43,917 nucleotides of DNA from Acidobacteriota bacterium (GTDB taxonomy: Bacteria > Acidobacteriota > Vicinamibacteria > Fen-336), in contig QHVM01000021.1 of assembly GCA_003223555.1 (NCBI GenBank), positions 42,904 to 86,820 of the forward strand. The letters are read 5' to 3'. This document shows positions 14,771 through 23,875 of the stretch, one piece after another; position 1 is the stretch's first letter, and every line of letters starts with the position of its first letter. Made by a program: the position numbers and the translations under genes. The notes beneath the pieces were generated by a model. The model was not told where the DNA came from, searched no databases, and worked only from the letters and a program-made list of their open reading frames with translations.

Positions 14771-15385
14771 TTGGAGCCGGCCGCGCCGCCCGGCTACCGG
14801 ACGCGCCAGGAGCTGATGGACGCGGAGCGGATGTCGCGCGCCCTCGCGCGCATCGCGCACGAGATCATCGAGCGCCGCCGCGATGCGGAGGGCCTGGTGC
14901 TCGTCGGCGTCCGCACCCGGGGGGTGCCCCTGGCCCGCCGTCTCGCCCGCCTGGTGGCGGAGGCGGGCGCCCCGCCGCCCCCGGTGGGCGCGCTCGACAT
15001 CACCCTCTACCGCGACGACCTCACCATGGTCGCTCCTCAGCCCGTCCTGCGCGGGACCGAGATCCCGGGCTCCATCGACGGCCGCACGGTGGTGCTGGTG
15101 GACGACGTGCTCTACACCGGCCGCACGGTGCGGGCCGCCCTCGACGAGATCATCGACTTCGGCCGTCCGGCCCGGATCAAGCTGGCCGTGCTCGTCGACC
15201 GCGGCCATCGCGAGCTGCCCATCCGACCCGACTACGTGGGGCAGACGATCACCACCACGCGCGACGAGGTCGTCCAGGTCCTGCTGCGCGAGGAGGACGG
15301 CCACGACCGGGTGCTGCTGCTCGAGAAGCAGGGCCCCCGGCGCCGGGCCCGGCCCGGCAAGGCCAGGGCGGGGCGCCGGGCGTGA
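14771..15385 (+). CDS. pyrR: Bifunctional pyrimidine regulator / uracil phosphoribosyltransferase
   Basis: This 204-residue protein has the PyrR pattern: [30 protein letters not shown], and the PRPP-binding loop [19 protein letters not shown]. PyrR binds pyr mRNA leaders in response to UMP and has weak uracil phosphoribosyltransferase activity. The TTG start at 14771 has only a weak AGGG upstream. The ATG at 14816 has AGGAG only three bases away and would trim the N-terminus. The stop overlaps the pyrB start (GTGA). I could not recognise a PyrR-binding loop or attenuator in the short spaces upstream. Confidence 0.93.
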   Translation: MEPAAPPGYRTRQELMDAERMSRALARIAHEIIERRRDAEGLVLVGVRTRGVPLARRLARLVAEAGAPPPPVGALDITLYRDDLTMVAPQPVLRGTEIPGSIDGRTVVLVDDVLYTGRTVRAALDEIIDFGRPARIKLAVLVDRGHRELPIRPDYVGQTITTTRDEVVQVLLREEDGHDRVLLLEKQGPRRRARPGKARAGRRA

Positions 15386-16311
15386 CCGGCTATCCGCATC
15401 GCCACCTGCTCGGCATCGAGCGCCTGCAGCCTTCCGAGATCGCCGCCATCCTCGACACCGCCGACGGGCTGCGGGAGATCCTCGACCGTCCCATCAAGAA
15501 GGTCCCGGCCTTGCGGGGCAAGACGGTGGTCAACCTCTTCTACGAGCCGTCCACGAGGACGCGGGCCTCGTTCGAGGTCGCCGAGAAGGTGCTCTCCGCC
15601 GACAGCCTTTCCGTGGCCGCGGCCGCCTCGAGCGTGCAGAAGGGCGAGACGCTGCTCGACACGGCCCGGAACCTCGAGGCGATGAACCCGGACATGATCG
15701 TGATCCGGCACTCGGCGGCCGGGGCGCCCCACCTGCTGGCCCGGCATTGCCGGGCGGCCATCGTCAACGCCGGCGACGGCGCGCACGAGCACCCCACGCA
15801 AGCCCTCCTCGACGCCCTGACGCTGCGCCAGCGCAAGGGCCGGCTGGAAGGCCTGCGGGTGGCGATCGTGGGCGACCTGCTCCACAGCCGGGTGGCGCGG
15901 TCGAACCTGTGGCTGCTCTCGAAGATGGGGGCCCGGCTCGTGCTCTGCGCCCCGCCGACGCTGGTCCCGCCCGGCCTGGAGGCCTTCGCCCCGGTGACCC
16001 ACCGCATCGACGAGGCCGTGGAGGGGGCCGACGCGGTCATGATGCTGCGGATCCAGCGCGAGCGCATGACGGGCGGCTTCTACCCGTCGGACCGCGAGTA
16101 CCACCTGCGCTTCGGGCTGACCGAGGCGCGAGTGAAGCGGGCCAAGAAGGACGTGGTGATCCTGCATCCGGGGCCGATGAACCGGGGAGTGGAGATCGCC
16201 AGCGAGGTGGCCGACGGCCCCTACTCGGTCATCCTCGATCAGGTGACCAACGGCGTGGCCGTGCGCATGGCCGTGCTCCTCCTCCTCCTCGGCGGCGGGG
16301 CTGAGGGATGA
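15382..16311 (+). CDS. pyrB: Aspartate carbamoyltransferase, catalytic chain
   Basis: This 309-residue enzyme condenses carbamoyl phosphate with aspartate. It has the carbamoyl-phosphate signature [20 protein letters not shown] and the aspartate-side motif MLRIQRERM. The C-terminal [17 protein letters not shown] is also typical. Length matches the family. A GTG start overlaps the pyrR stop and the pyrC ATG overlaps its own stop, so pyrR-pyrB-pyrC are translated together. No regulatory chain gene (pyrI) is present. Confidence 0.97.
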   Translation: MTGYPHRHLLGIERLQPSEIAAILDTADGLREILDRPIKKVPALRGKTVVNLFYEPSTRTRASFEVAEKVLSADSLSVAAAASSVQKGETLLDTARNLEAMNPDMIVIRHSAAGAPHLLARHCRAAIVNAGDGAHEHPTQALLDALTLRQRKGRLEGLRVAIVGDLLHSRVARSNLWLLSKMGARLVLCAPPTLVPPGLEAFAPVTHRIDEAVEGADAVMMLRIQRERMTGGFYPSDREYHLRFGLTEARVKRAKKDVVILHPGPMNRGVEIASEVADGPYSVILDQVTNGVAVRMAVLLLLLGGGAEG

Positions 16312-17594
16312 AGGTGCTGCTGAAGGGCGGCCGCGTCATCGACCCGTCGCGCCGGATCGACGGCGCGCAGGACGTCATCCTCGAGGACGGCCGGGTGGCG
16401 CAGGTCGGCGCAAAGCTCTCCCCCCGCGGGGCCGACGTGATCGAGGCGCGGGGCCTCGTCGTCTGCCCGGGATTCATCGACCTCCACGCCCATCTCCGGG
16501 AGCCGGGCCGGGAGGACAGGGAGACGATCGCCACCGGCACCCGGGCCGCCGCCGCGGGCGGCTTCACCGCCGTCTGCGCGATGCCCAACACCGAGCCGGT
16601 CAACGACAACTCGGGCATCACCCGCTTCATCCTCGACCAGGCGCGGGCGGAGGGCGCGGTCCGCGTCCATCCCATCGGCGCCATCACCCGCGGATCGCGC
16701 GGGGAAGAGCTGGCCGAGTACGGCGACCTCAAGGATGCCGGCTGCGTGGCGGTGTCCGACGACGGCCGCCCCGTGGAGAGCGCCCGAGTCATGCGGCGGG
16801 CCCTGGAGTACGCGCGGGCCTTCGACCTCCCGGTCGTCGACCACTGCGAGGAACCGGCGCTCTCCGAGCGCGCGGCGATGAACGAGGGTCCGGTGGCCAC
16901 GCTGCTCGGGCTGCGCGGCACGCCCGCCGCGGCAGAGGCGATGGTCGTGGAGCGCGACGTGCTCCTGGCCGAGCTGACCGGGGGCCGCCTCCATGTCGCC
17001 CACCTGAGCACGGCGGGGGCCGCGGATGCGGTGCGCCGGGGCAAGGCCCGTGGCGTGCGGGTGAGCGCGGAGGTCACGCCCCATCACCTGCTGCTGACCG
17101 ACCAGGCCGTGAAGGATTCCGATTACGACGCTTCGACGAAGATGAACCCGCCCCTGCGGTCGGAGGCGGACCGGCGAGCGGTGCTGGAGGCGCTGCGCGA
17201 CGGGACGATCGACGCCATCGCCACCGACCATGCCCCGCATACGATCGACGACAAGCAGGTCGAGTACGAGGAGGCCGCGTTCGGGGTGGTGGGGCTGGAG
17301 ACGGCCGTGGGCCTGGGCCTGGACCGGCTCGTCGCTCCCGGGCTGCTCAGCCTGCCCCAGCTGGTGGCGCTCTTCTCCTCCGGTCCCGCCCGCGTGCTCG
17401 GGCTCCCCGGCGGGACGCTCGCGCCGGGCTCCCCGGCCGACGTGACCATCCTCGACCTCACGCGCCGGCGGAAGGTGGACCCCACGCGCTTCCACAGCAA
17501 GGGCCGCAACACGCCGTTCACGGGATGGACGCTGAAGGGCGCGGCCGTGATGACGATCGTGGGGGGCCGGGTCGTTTGGCAGGACCGGCGCTAG
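16308..17594 (+). CDS. pyrC: Dihydroorotase (class I)
   Basis: This 428-residue amidohydrolase closes the pyrimidine ring. Zinc ligands are visible in [27 protein letters not shown] and the catalytic IATDHAPH. The C-terminal [10 protein letters not shown] and FTGWTLKG segments are typical of class I enzymes, as is the length. The ATG at 16308 overlaps the pyrB stop (ATGA). Its 3' end is overlapped by the start of the ATP-grasp gene. carA and carB are not in the window. Confidence 0.97.
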   Translation: MKVLLKGGRVIDPSRRIDGAQDVILEDGRVAQVGAKLSPRGADVIEARGLVVCPGFIDLHAHLREPGREDRETIATGTRAAAAGGFTAVCAMPNTEPVNDNSGITRFILDQARAEGAVRVHPIGAITRGSRGEELAEYGDLKDAGCVAVSDDGRPVESARVMRRALEYARAFDLPVVDHCEEPALSERAAMNEGPVATLLGLRGTPAAAEAMVVERDVLLAELTGGRLHVAHLSTAGAADAVRRGKARGVRVSAEVTPHHLLLTDQAVKDSDYDASTKMNPPLRSEADRRAVLEALRDGTIDAIATDHAPHTIDDKQVEYEEAAFGVVGLETAVGLGLDRLVAPGLLSLPQLVALFSSGPARVLGLPGGTLAPGSPADVTILDLTRRRKVDPTRFHSKGRNTPFTGWTLKGAAVMTIVGGRVVWQDRR

Positions 17595-18919
17595 ATCCCG
17601 CCGCGGAGTACAACCGCCTGCTGGCCGCCGACGAGTCGGCGGCGGCCGAGCAGGCGGCCTCGCTGCCGGACGCCTTCACCGCGGCCGGCATCACCTTCGA
17701 CGGCCGGCCCATGCGCACCTTCCTGCGCCCCCACTTCGTGGCCCGCCACCAGTGGGAACGGCTGCGCGGAGATGGGCGCCGCCTGCTGGAGCTGGCGGCG
17801 CGCGTGGCCCGCCGCGCCTTCGACGGTGACGCCAGGCGGCTCTGTGCCTTCCTGGGCACGCCGGAGGCGGAGGCCCGCTGGGTCTCGGTCGACCCCGGCC
17901 CGCCCGACGTCGTGCTGTCCCGGCTCGACGCGTTCCTCGGCCCGGCCGGCGCCCGTTTCATCGAGCTGAACAACGACGCCCCCGCCGGCTTCGGGTACGG
18001 CGACCGGATGGCTGAGGTGTTCGCGCGCCTGCCGGTCTTCCGGGCCTTCGCCCGGCGGTGGGCGGTGGCCTATCGGCCCTCGACTCCCGCCCTGGTCGAA
18101 GCCGTGCTCGGCGCGGCTCCCCCTGGCCTCGTCTCCGCGCCCACGGTGGCGATCGCCGACTGGGCGGAGGTGAAGACGCGGGCCGACCAGCAGATCCTGC
18201 AGTCGGCCTTCGCCGCCCGGGGCGCGCGCTGCCTGCTCGCCGACCCGCGGGCGATGGAGCTGCGGGCCGGGCGGCTGTGGGCGGGCTCGGTGCCCGTGGA
18301 CGTCGTCTACCGTCGGGCGGTCCTGTCGGAGCTGGTGCAACGAGAGGACGAGGTGTCGGGCTTCCTGCGCGGGTACGCCGAGCGGCGGGCGGTCTTCGTC
18401 AACTCCTTCCGCTGCCGGCTCTCGGAGGACAAGGCCTTCCTGGCCCTGCTGACCGACGAGGACTTCGTCCCCCTGCTGAGCGATGCCGAGCGGACGCTGG
18501 TCGCCCGAACGGTGCCGTGGACGCGCAAGCTCGAGGAGCGGCGGACGAGCAAGGACGGGCAGGAGGTGGACCTGCTGCGCTTCGTCCGCGAGCATCGGGA
18601 ACGGCTGGTGCTGAAGCCCGCGCATGCCTATGGCGGCCACGACGTGCTGGTCGGGGACGAGGCGGGCGCCGCGGCCTGGGACGAGGCGGTGCGGGCCGGC
18701 ACCGGGCGCGCGTGGGTGGTGCAGGAGCGGGTGGCCATTCCCGAGGAGCCGTTTCCCGCATGGGTGGACGGGCGGCTCCGATTCGAGGACCTCAAGGTCA
18801 ACGTGAACCCCTTCTACGTCGCCGGCGCCGAGGTGGGGGCGGTCGCGAGGGCCTCCCGCCAGGCCGTCATCAACGTGAGCGCCGGGGGAGGCAGTGTCCC
18901 CGCGTTTGTGGTGGGTTAG
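17576..18919 (+). CDS. Circularly permuted ATP-grasp-type protein
   Basis: This is about 447 residues from the TTG at 17576; an ATG at 17525 would overlap pyrC further. Recognisable parts are the N-terminal FDGRPMRTFLRPHFV, the acidic motif FIELNNDAPAGFGYGDRM, VNSFRCRLSEDKAFLALL, and the ATP-grasp-like LVLKPAHAYGGHDVLVG and WVVQERVAIPEE. The C-terminal VINVSAGGGSVPAFVVG matches circularly permuted ATP-grasp or glutathionylspermidine-synthase-like proteins, which form amide bonds to unknown substrates. It follows pyrC with a short overlap and may be co-transcribed. A radical SAM gene remnant lies right after it. Confidence 0.8.
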   Translation: MAGPALDPAAEYNRLLAADESAAAEQAASLPDAFTAAGITFDGRPMRTFLRPHFVARHQWERLRGDGRRLLELAARVARRAFDGDARRLCAFLGTPEAEARWVSVDPGPPDVVLSRLDAFLGPAGARFIELNNDAPAGFGYGDRMAEVFARLPVFRAFARRWAVAYRPSTPALVEAVLGAAPPGLVSAPTVAIADWAEVKTRADQQILQSAFAARGARCLLADPRAMELRAGRLWAGSVPVDVVYRRAVLSELVQREDEVSGFLRGYAERRAVFVNSFRCRLSEDKAFLALLTDEDFVPLLSDAERTLVARTVPWTRKLEERRTSKDGQEVDLLRFVREHRERLVLKPAHAYGGHDVLVGDEAGAAAWDEAVRAGTGRAWVVQERVAIPEEPFPAWVDGRLRFEDLKVNVNPFYVAGAEVGAVARASRQAVINVSAGGGSVPAFVVG

Positions 18920-18949
18920 ACGGGACGGCTCGCGAAGGGCACCGAGGGC

Positions 18950-19345
18950 TTCGTGCCGGGTTCGTCGGGCTCACCGCCTCCAAGCTTCCCCATCTGTTTG
19001 CTCGCCACTCCGACTTCGTCATCCACGGTGAACCGGAGGAGGCGGTCATGCACCTGGCCGCGGGGGAGCGGCTCGAGGGACTGTGCCCCAGCCAGGAGCT
19101 GTCCGACCTGGCGGTCCTTCCGTTTCCGCGATGGGACCTGGTGGGCGTCACCGGCGACCGGGCCGTCTTCCGCCGGATCTTCACCCGCCCGATCGGCGGC
19201 GTCCCGGTCATGGCCAGCCGGAGCTGCCCACCGCATCCTCACCCGGTACCGGGCCCGCTCCGTCGAGAACATCGCCGACGAGCTCACCGCCGTGTGCGAC
19301 CGCTACTGGCTGGGGAGGCAGACGGCCGCGGCGCTCGCGGGCTGA
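18950..19345 (+). pseudogene. Remnant of a B12-binding-type radical SAM protein
   Basis: One frame (from about 18958) reads FVGLTASKLPHLFARHSDFV, then HGEPEEAVMHL, LPFPRWDLVGV and PVMASRSCP, the usual lead-in to a radical SAM CxxxCxxC site. At about 19225-19230 the frame shifts and the homology resumes with HRILTRYRARSVENIADEL, which normally follows the cluster cysteines. The second and third cluster cysteines are missing, and both ends of the protein are absent. A small deletion across the iron-sulfur motif, followed by loss of the rest, explains this. It cannot encode an active radical SAM enzyme. Confidence 0.7.
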
Positions 19346-19351
19346 CCGGCC

Positions 19352-20326
19352 CTACGTTCCCACTTCCACCAGCACTTTCAACACGCCGGGACGGGCGGCT
19401 TCGGCGAAGGCGGCCACCGCCTCGCGGAGGGGAAAGCGGGCGCGGACGAGCGGCGCGACGTCCACCTTCCCTTCGGCGAGCAGGGCCAGGGCGGGGGCGA
19501 AGGGGCCGCAGCGCGAGCCGACCAGCGTGACCTCGTCGACCACGATGCGCGAGACGTCGAGCGGCGCGCGGCCGCGGTAGGTGCTCTTGAGGACGACCGT
19601 TCCCCGGGGACGCACGGCGCGGCGGGCCAGCTCCAGGCCCTCGGCGTTGCCGGTGCACTCGACGGCCACGTCCGCGCGTCCCTCGGGCATGTCCGCGGAG
19701 GCCATGGTTGCGACTCCGCGCGCGGCGAGCAGGGCCAGCTTGCCCGGATGCCGGCCGGCGACGCTCAGCGCGCAGCCGGTGAGGGCGAGCGTCTGGGCGA
19801 CGAGCTGGGCGAGCTTGCCATCCCCGATCACCACCACCCGATGGCCGGGCCGGATCGCGACTTGCTCCTGGATCTCGAGCGCGGCGGCGAGAGGCTCCGT
19901 GAACACGGCGAGCTCGTTGGGGACGCCGTCCGGCACCTCATGGAGGTTGACGACGGGCAGGCTCAACCACTCCGCGAAGGCGCCGTGACGGCCGCGGATG
20001 CCGAGCACCGTGCGCCGCTCGCAGTGAGTGCGTCGTCCCGCCCGACACGTCCCGCACTCGCCGCACGAGGCGTTGATCTCGCCGACCACGCGTCGTCCCT
20101 CCCACCGCTCGGCCCCCGTCGCGGCTTCCACCCGGCCGACGAACTCGTGGCCGGGGACGCCCGTGAAAGGATAGTAGCCGCGCGCCAGCTCCAGATCCGT
20201 GTTGCAGATCCCGGCCGTGAGCACGCGGATCCGCGCTTCGCCCGGCGGCGCCTCGGGCTCGGCCAAGTCGTCACGGACCCGCAACGCCTGTCGCTCGAGC
20301 CAGAGCCCCCGCATGGTGTCGATCAT
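19352..20326 (-). CDS. Zinc-dependent medium-chain alcohol dehydrogenase family protein
   Basis: This 324-residue oxidoreductase has catalytic-zinc residues in AGICNTDLEL and PGHEFVG, and a structural zinc knot CGECGTCRAGRRTHC. It also has a Rossmann-fold region VVVIGDGKLAQLVAQTLAL, where the usual GxGxxG is altered to GDGKLA. It probably oxidises a polyol, threonine or similar alcohol with NAD(P)+. The ATG at 20326 is used; an ATG at 20314 (MRGLWLERQ) matches the usual family start and is equally possible. It is intact, unlike the gene fragments on both sides. Confidence 0.9.
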   Translation of the reverse strand: MIDTMRGLWLERQALRVRDDLAEPEAPPGEARIRVLTAGICNTDLELARGYYPFTGVPGHEFVGRVEAATGAERWEGRRVVGEINASCGECGTCRAGRRTHCERRTVLGIRGRHGAFAEWLSLPVVNLHEVPDGVPNELAVFTEPLAAALEIQEQVAIRPGHRVVVIGDGKLAQLVAQTLALTGCALSVAGRHPGKLALLAARGVATMASADMPEGRADVAVECTGNAEGLELARRAVRPRGTVVLKSTYRGRAPLDVSRIVVDEVTLVGSRCGPFAPALALLAEGKVDVAPLVRARFPLREAVAAFAEAARPGVLKVLVEVGT

Positions 20327-20335
20327 GCTAGCAGG

Positions 20336-20554
20336 GTGATCGGAGGGCGGCGGGCCTCATGGATCGGCCTCGGGCTTCTCGCGACGGCGGCGCTCGGGCT
20401 GGGTTGGGCGCCGCCGGCGACTCGATCTCATCGACCGGGTGCCCTCCCGGCGCGCCTGTCGGAGCGGTCGATCGCGGATGCGGAAAGGACGGCCGTCCGG
20501 TGGAAGCGGGATCGCGGTGAGTGGCGGGCGTTGAGGTCGTCGTGGTCGCGATGA
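20336..20554 (+). CDS. Possible small secreted or membrane protein
   Basis: A GTG-initiated frame of 72 residues opens in the divergent space next to the dehydrogenase. It starts with two arginines and a hydrophobic stretch SWIGLGLLATAALGLGWAPPA that looks like a signal peptide. A basic, Arg-rich tail without recognisable domain follows (RLSERSIADAERTAVRWKR). No good ribosome site precedes it. It may be a real small protein or a decayed gene start; I do not recognise a family. Confidence 0.35.
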   Translation: MIGGRRASWIGLGLLATAALGLGWAPPATRSHRPGALPARLSERSIADAERTAVRWKRDRGEWRALRSSWSR

Positions 20555-20566
20555 ATCGATAGGGCC

Positions 20567-20854
20567 TCACCGTCCGCCGGCCATCAGCGCGGCGAGCAGC
20601 ACCGCGGAGGCGGTACCGTCCATCGTGGGCTCGTTGCTGGCGTAGTCCTTCACGTCGTCGTGGTAGACGGCCTCGCCCTGGAAGGCGGCGAGGGGATCGG
20701 GCCCGGAAAGGCCCACTCCCTTCAGGCCCTCGAAGATCCGCGCGTAGACCGGCCCGTCGACGAGCCCACCCCGCACGGGGCGGCCGGTCAGGCTGGTGAG
20801 GCTCAGGTGGGGATTGCGGGGAAAGGCTCCGTCCTCGGGCAGCCCGGTGAACAT
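20567..20854 (-). pseudogene. C-terminal fragment of a glycoside hydrolase family 9 enzyme
   Basis: The 95-residue frame carries the end of a GH9 cellulase-type catalytic domain. Its segments GRPVRGGLVDGPVY, AVYHDDVKDYASNEPTMDGT and SAVLLAALMAG match the last part of the (alpha/alpha)6 barrel, including the conserved YxDxxxxYxxNE catalytic region with the Asn-Glu acid. The other 400 or more residues that the family needs are missing. Homology stops at 20854, where a plus-strand TonB fragment begins, so this is a truncated remnant. Confidence 0.75.
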
Positions 20855-20861
20855 CGAGACT

Positions 20862-21020
20862 CGGCATGGGCCCGGGGCGCTCCGGGAGGCGGCCGCGGCC
20901 GCCGTCCGACAGTGGCGCTACGAGCCCTCCGATGCCGGCCCGACCCGGGCCACCATCACCGTGCGGTTCATCCTCGACAAGAAAAAGCCGGACCTGGCCC
21001 TCGAGGTCGGGAAGCATTGA
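20862..21020 (+). pseudogene. C-terminal fragment of a TonB-like energy transducer
   Basis: The frame ending at 21020 encodes GALREAAAAAVRQWRYEPSD, then ATITVRFILDKK and a short basic tail. The (A)xxAVRQWRYEPxxxxG...ITVRF pattern is the last 40 or so residues of the TonB C-terminal domain, which contacts TonB boxes of outer-membrane receptors. The N-terminal anchor, Pro-rich linker and first half of the domain are missing. It faces the GH9 fragment across a breakpoint at about 20855-20862. Confidence 0.65.
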
Positions 21021-21092
21021 CTCGGCGGACGAACGATCCGCGGCCCTTGAACCGGCCGGAGGAGCGGGCGATCATCGAGCGAGGAGGTCGCG

Positions 21093-21428
21093 ATGAGCGC
21101 TCGCGCGAACGCCAAGACGACGGGAAGCCGCTCCCGGAAGAGCCGCTACTGGTCCGCCGGGGTCACGCGACATAGCAACGCGCTGGCCCTCGAGCCCAAC
21201 GTCTTCAAGAAGGCGTCGCCGCGGGCCATCGCCGCTTCGCTGAAGCGCTCGGCCGAGCACAGCCGTCGCCGCAAGGCCGGAGCGTACCAGTCCGCCATGT
21301 CGATGCTGAACTTCTACGTCAACCGGGCGGGTCGAAGCCTGAGCACGGCGGACAAGGCGCGGCTCCAGCGGGCCAAGGACGAGCTGCGGAGGCTCTTCGG
21401 CCGCGAGAGGCCTACTTCGTCTCCTTGA
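21093..21428 (+). CDS. DUF3175 domain protein
   Basis: This 111-residue, strongly basic protein matches DUF3175. The core reads YWSAGVTRHSNALALEPNVF, then ASPRAIAASLKRSAEHSRRR and SAMSMLNFYVNRAG. The N-terminus is a Ser/Arg/Lys-rich tail that could bind nucleic acid. A clear AGGAGG lies five bases before the ATG. The family's function is unknown. Its 3' end overlaps the convergent secreted hypothetical by 17 bp. Confidence 0.88.
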   Translation: MSARANAKTTGSRSRKSRYWSAGVTRHSNALALEPNVFKKASPRAIAASLKRSAEHSRRRKAGAYQSAMSMLNFYVNRAGRSLSTADKARLQRAKDELRRLFGRERPTSSP

Positions 21429-21993
21429 CCTCGGTCAGGCGCACCGGCTCCGAGGCGTAGTTCTCGATCTCGACCACGTGGTCCTCGTTGGCCGTGATCT
21501 TGGCCAGCGGCAGCAGCTTGCCCTGACCTTCGCCTTTCGCGTTCAGCCGCACGTCGATCAGCATGAAGGGATAGTCCAGCGTCCGCGGCTGATTGCTCGC
21601 TTCGAGAAACGACACCGGACGGTCGGTCGCGATGATGATCCGGCGCCCTCCGTCGCTGGTCGGGATCTCGCGCGCGAACCGGAGCGGGTAGCCGATGCTG
21701 CCGGCGCTCCGGATGTAGCCGGCGGGGTCCTTGATCTTCTGGAGCGCGCGCAAGAGGGAATCCGGGCCGCCCTCCCGCAGGGCCGCGCGGAGCTGGTCAC
21801 GCTCCACATCGGTCGACCAGCGGTCGATCACGATGTCGATCGAGCCCGCGCGCGTCCGTCCGGCGGCGTTGCTCATGTCGACCGCGAAGGCGGTCAGCCT
21901 CTCGATCGGCTTGGCGGCCAGGACCGGGCCCATCGCTGCGCCGCTCGTCACGAAGCAGATCGCCAAGATGAAGATGGGTGCCTTCTGTCGCAT
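21412..21993 (-). CDS. Conserved secreted protein of unknown function
   Basis: This 193-residue protein has a clear signal peptide (MRQKAPIFILAICFV, cleavage after VLA near residue 26). The mature part is mixed alpha/beta, with GGRRIIIATDRPVSFLEA and a TLDYPFMLIDVRLNAKGEG segment. Similar secreted proteins without assigned role occur in Acidobacteriota. The start is well supported by GAGGAGG five bases before the ATG. No catalytic motif, lipobox or membrane anchor is visible. Confidence 0.8.
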   Translation of the reverse strand: MRQKAPIFILAICFVTSGAAMGPVLAAKPIERLTAFAVDMSNAAGRTRAGSIDIVIDRWSTDVERDQLRAALREGGPDSLLRALQKIKDPAGYIRSAGSIGYPLRFAREIPTSDGGRRIIIATDRPVSFLEASNQPRTLDYPFMLIDVRLNAKGEGQGKLLPLAKITANEDHVVEIENYASEPVRLTEVKETK

Positions 21994-22084
21994 GGTGGCC
22001 TCCTCTCTCGGGTATACGCCGCGGTCCGTCAGCGGACAAGGGGGCTTCGAGAATACCCGCGGGCGCTCCGCGCGCCGGCGTCGC

Positions 22085-23767
22085 TCACGGCCCGGCCGCG
22101 GCGACCGCTTTCTCCCTGGCCGCTTCGAACTCGTCTCCCGGTTTCCAGTGGGGCATCCGGGGGGCGTTGGCGACCTTCAGGCCGAGATAGAAGAAGAGCT
22201 GGGTGTCCTCCACCGCCCCGGCCAGGTTCCAGTCCGGACGCAGCTCGTCCGAGGGCTGGTGGTAGTCGTTGGCCTCGAACCTCTCCTGCTGCTCCCTGCC
22301 CCAGCCGCGCGGCCGGCCGATGACGTCGGTCCCCGCGTCGAAGTAGGCCGCCGGGACCCCGACCTTGGCGAGGCTGAACTGGTCCGAGCGGTAGAAGAAC
22401 CCCTTGTCGGGGAACTGGTCGGGCACCACGACCCGCCCCTGCATGGCGGCCAGCTTGACCACCCAGTCGTCGAGGCTCGACTTGCCGAGCCCGATCATGG
22501 TGATGTCGCGGGTCCGGCCCCAGATGTTGATCCCGTCGATGTTGATGTCCGCGGCGATGCGGCCGGCGGGCACAGGCGGGTGGGCGGCCAGGTACTGCGA
22601 GCCGAGCAGCCCCTGCTCTTCGGCCGCGACCGCAGCGAAGATCACCGAGCGCCGGGGCGCCTGGGGCAGCGCCTTCATCGCCTGGGCGATCGCGAGCATG
22701 GCCGCCACGCCGGAGGCGTTGTCGAGCGCCCCGTTGTAGATGTTGTCCTGGCCCGCCTTGGCTCCCTCCTTGATCCCCAGGTGATCGTGATGCGCGGTAT
22801 AGACCACCGCCTCCCGCGACAGCGCCGGGTCCCGGCCCGGCAGCCGGCCGATGACGTTGGCGGTCTGCTTCTTCTGGACCTCGTTCTTCAACCGGATGTC
22901 GGCCCCCACCCCCAGGTCCACCGGATGGAAGTCACGCTTCTGGGCGGCCGCGCGCAGGGCGTCCAGGTCCTGGCCGGCCAGCCCGGCGATCTTGCGGGCG
23001 GCCTGCTCGGTGACCCAGGCCTTGACCGGCACCTCGGGCCCGCCTTCGTGGGGAAGCTCGAACTGCTCGCCGCTCCACGACGTCTGCACCACCTGCCACG
23101 GATACCCTGCCGAAGGCGTCGTGTGGATGACGATGGCCCCGGCCGCGCCCAGCCTCGCGGCCATCTCGTACTTGTAGTCCCAGCGCCCGTAGTAGAGACG
23201 GGTCTTGCCGGCGAAGAGCCCGGGGTCGTCCTCGGGGTCGTTGTTCATCATCAGCAGGACCTTGCCCTTGAGGTCGGCGCCCTTGTAGTCGTCCCACTGG
23301 TACTCGGGAGCCACGATGCCGTAGCCCACGAAGACGACGTCACCGCCCTCCGTGCTCGCCTGAGGCCCCTGCACGCCGGCGAAGGCCACGTAGTCGTCCC
23401 GGTAGCGCAGCTCGACCGATTCTCCGCCCCGCGCGAAGCGGACGGTGGCGGGCGCCTGGCTCGTGATCCCGATGACATCGAAGGGTTGGAGCCAGCCGCC
23501 GCCCGGGGCGGCCGGCTCGAGGCCGAGGGTCTCCATGCGGGTCGCGACGTACTCCTCGGCCAGGCGGTCGCCGCGGGTGGCGGGCCCGCGTCCCTCGAGC
23601 AGGTCGCTGGCCAGGAAACGCACGTGGGCACGGATCACCTCGGGCCGGATCTGCCGGGCCGCCGATTTCTCGGCCGGCGTGAGCATCGCGGGCGCCGCGC
23701 CGGGCGGCGCGGCGGCGGAAGCCAGCGCGAGGGCGATGAAGGCGGAAGCGGCGAGGAAGAGTCGCAT
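22085..23767 (-). CDS. M28-family zinc aminopeptidase with PA-type insert, secreted
   Basis: This 560-residue protein has a signal peptide (RLFLAASAFIALALASAAA). Its M28 catalytic domain retains all metal and catalytic residues: His in YTAHHDHLG, Asp in GALDNASGVAAML, the Glu pair in AAEEQGLLGS, Asp in DINIDGI and a late His in NDYHQPSDE. An inserted protease-associated-like domain (about 140-270) precedes it. Such enzymes trim peptides from the N-terminus in the periplasm or outside. The ATG at 23767 is preferred over a GTG at 23785 because it starts the signal peptide directly. It stands alone, divergent from the SUMF1-like operon. Confidence 0.93.
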   Translation of the reverse strand: MRLFLAASAFIALALASAAAPPGAAPAMLTPAEKSAARQIRPEVIRAHVRFLASDLLEGRGPATRGDRLAEEYVATRMETLGLEPAAPGGGWLQPFDVIGITSQAPATVRFARGGESVELRYRDDYVAFAGVQGPQASTEGGDVVFVGYGIVAPEYQWDDYKGADLKGKVLLMMNNDPEDDPGLFAGKTRLYYGRWDYKYEMAARLGAAGAIVIHTTPSAGYPWQVVQTSWSGEQFELPHEGGPEVPVKAWVTEQAARKIAGLAGQDLDALRAAAQKRDFHPVDLGVGADIRLKNEVQKKQTANVIGRLPGRDPALSREAVVYTAHHDHLGIKEGAKAGQDNIYNGALDNASGVAAMLAIAQAMKALPQAPRRSVIFAAVAAEEQGLLGSQYLAAHPPVPAGRIAADINIDGINIWGRTRDITMIGLGKSSLDDWVVKLAAMQGRVVVPDQFPDKGFFYRSDQFSLAKVGVPAAYFDAGTDVIGRPRGWGREQQERFEANDYHQPSDELRPDWNLAGAVEDTQLFFYLGLKVANAPRMPHWKPGDEFEAAREKAVAAAGP

Positions 23768-23875
23768 GGGCCTAGGATAGCGCACCCGCGATTTCCTCGA
23801 TTCCGCGCAGCGCGGCGCCGGTCCGGGTCGCGCGGGGCTTCGTGGTATCCTCGCGTGTTCCAGGGACGCGCGGAC

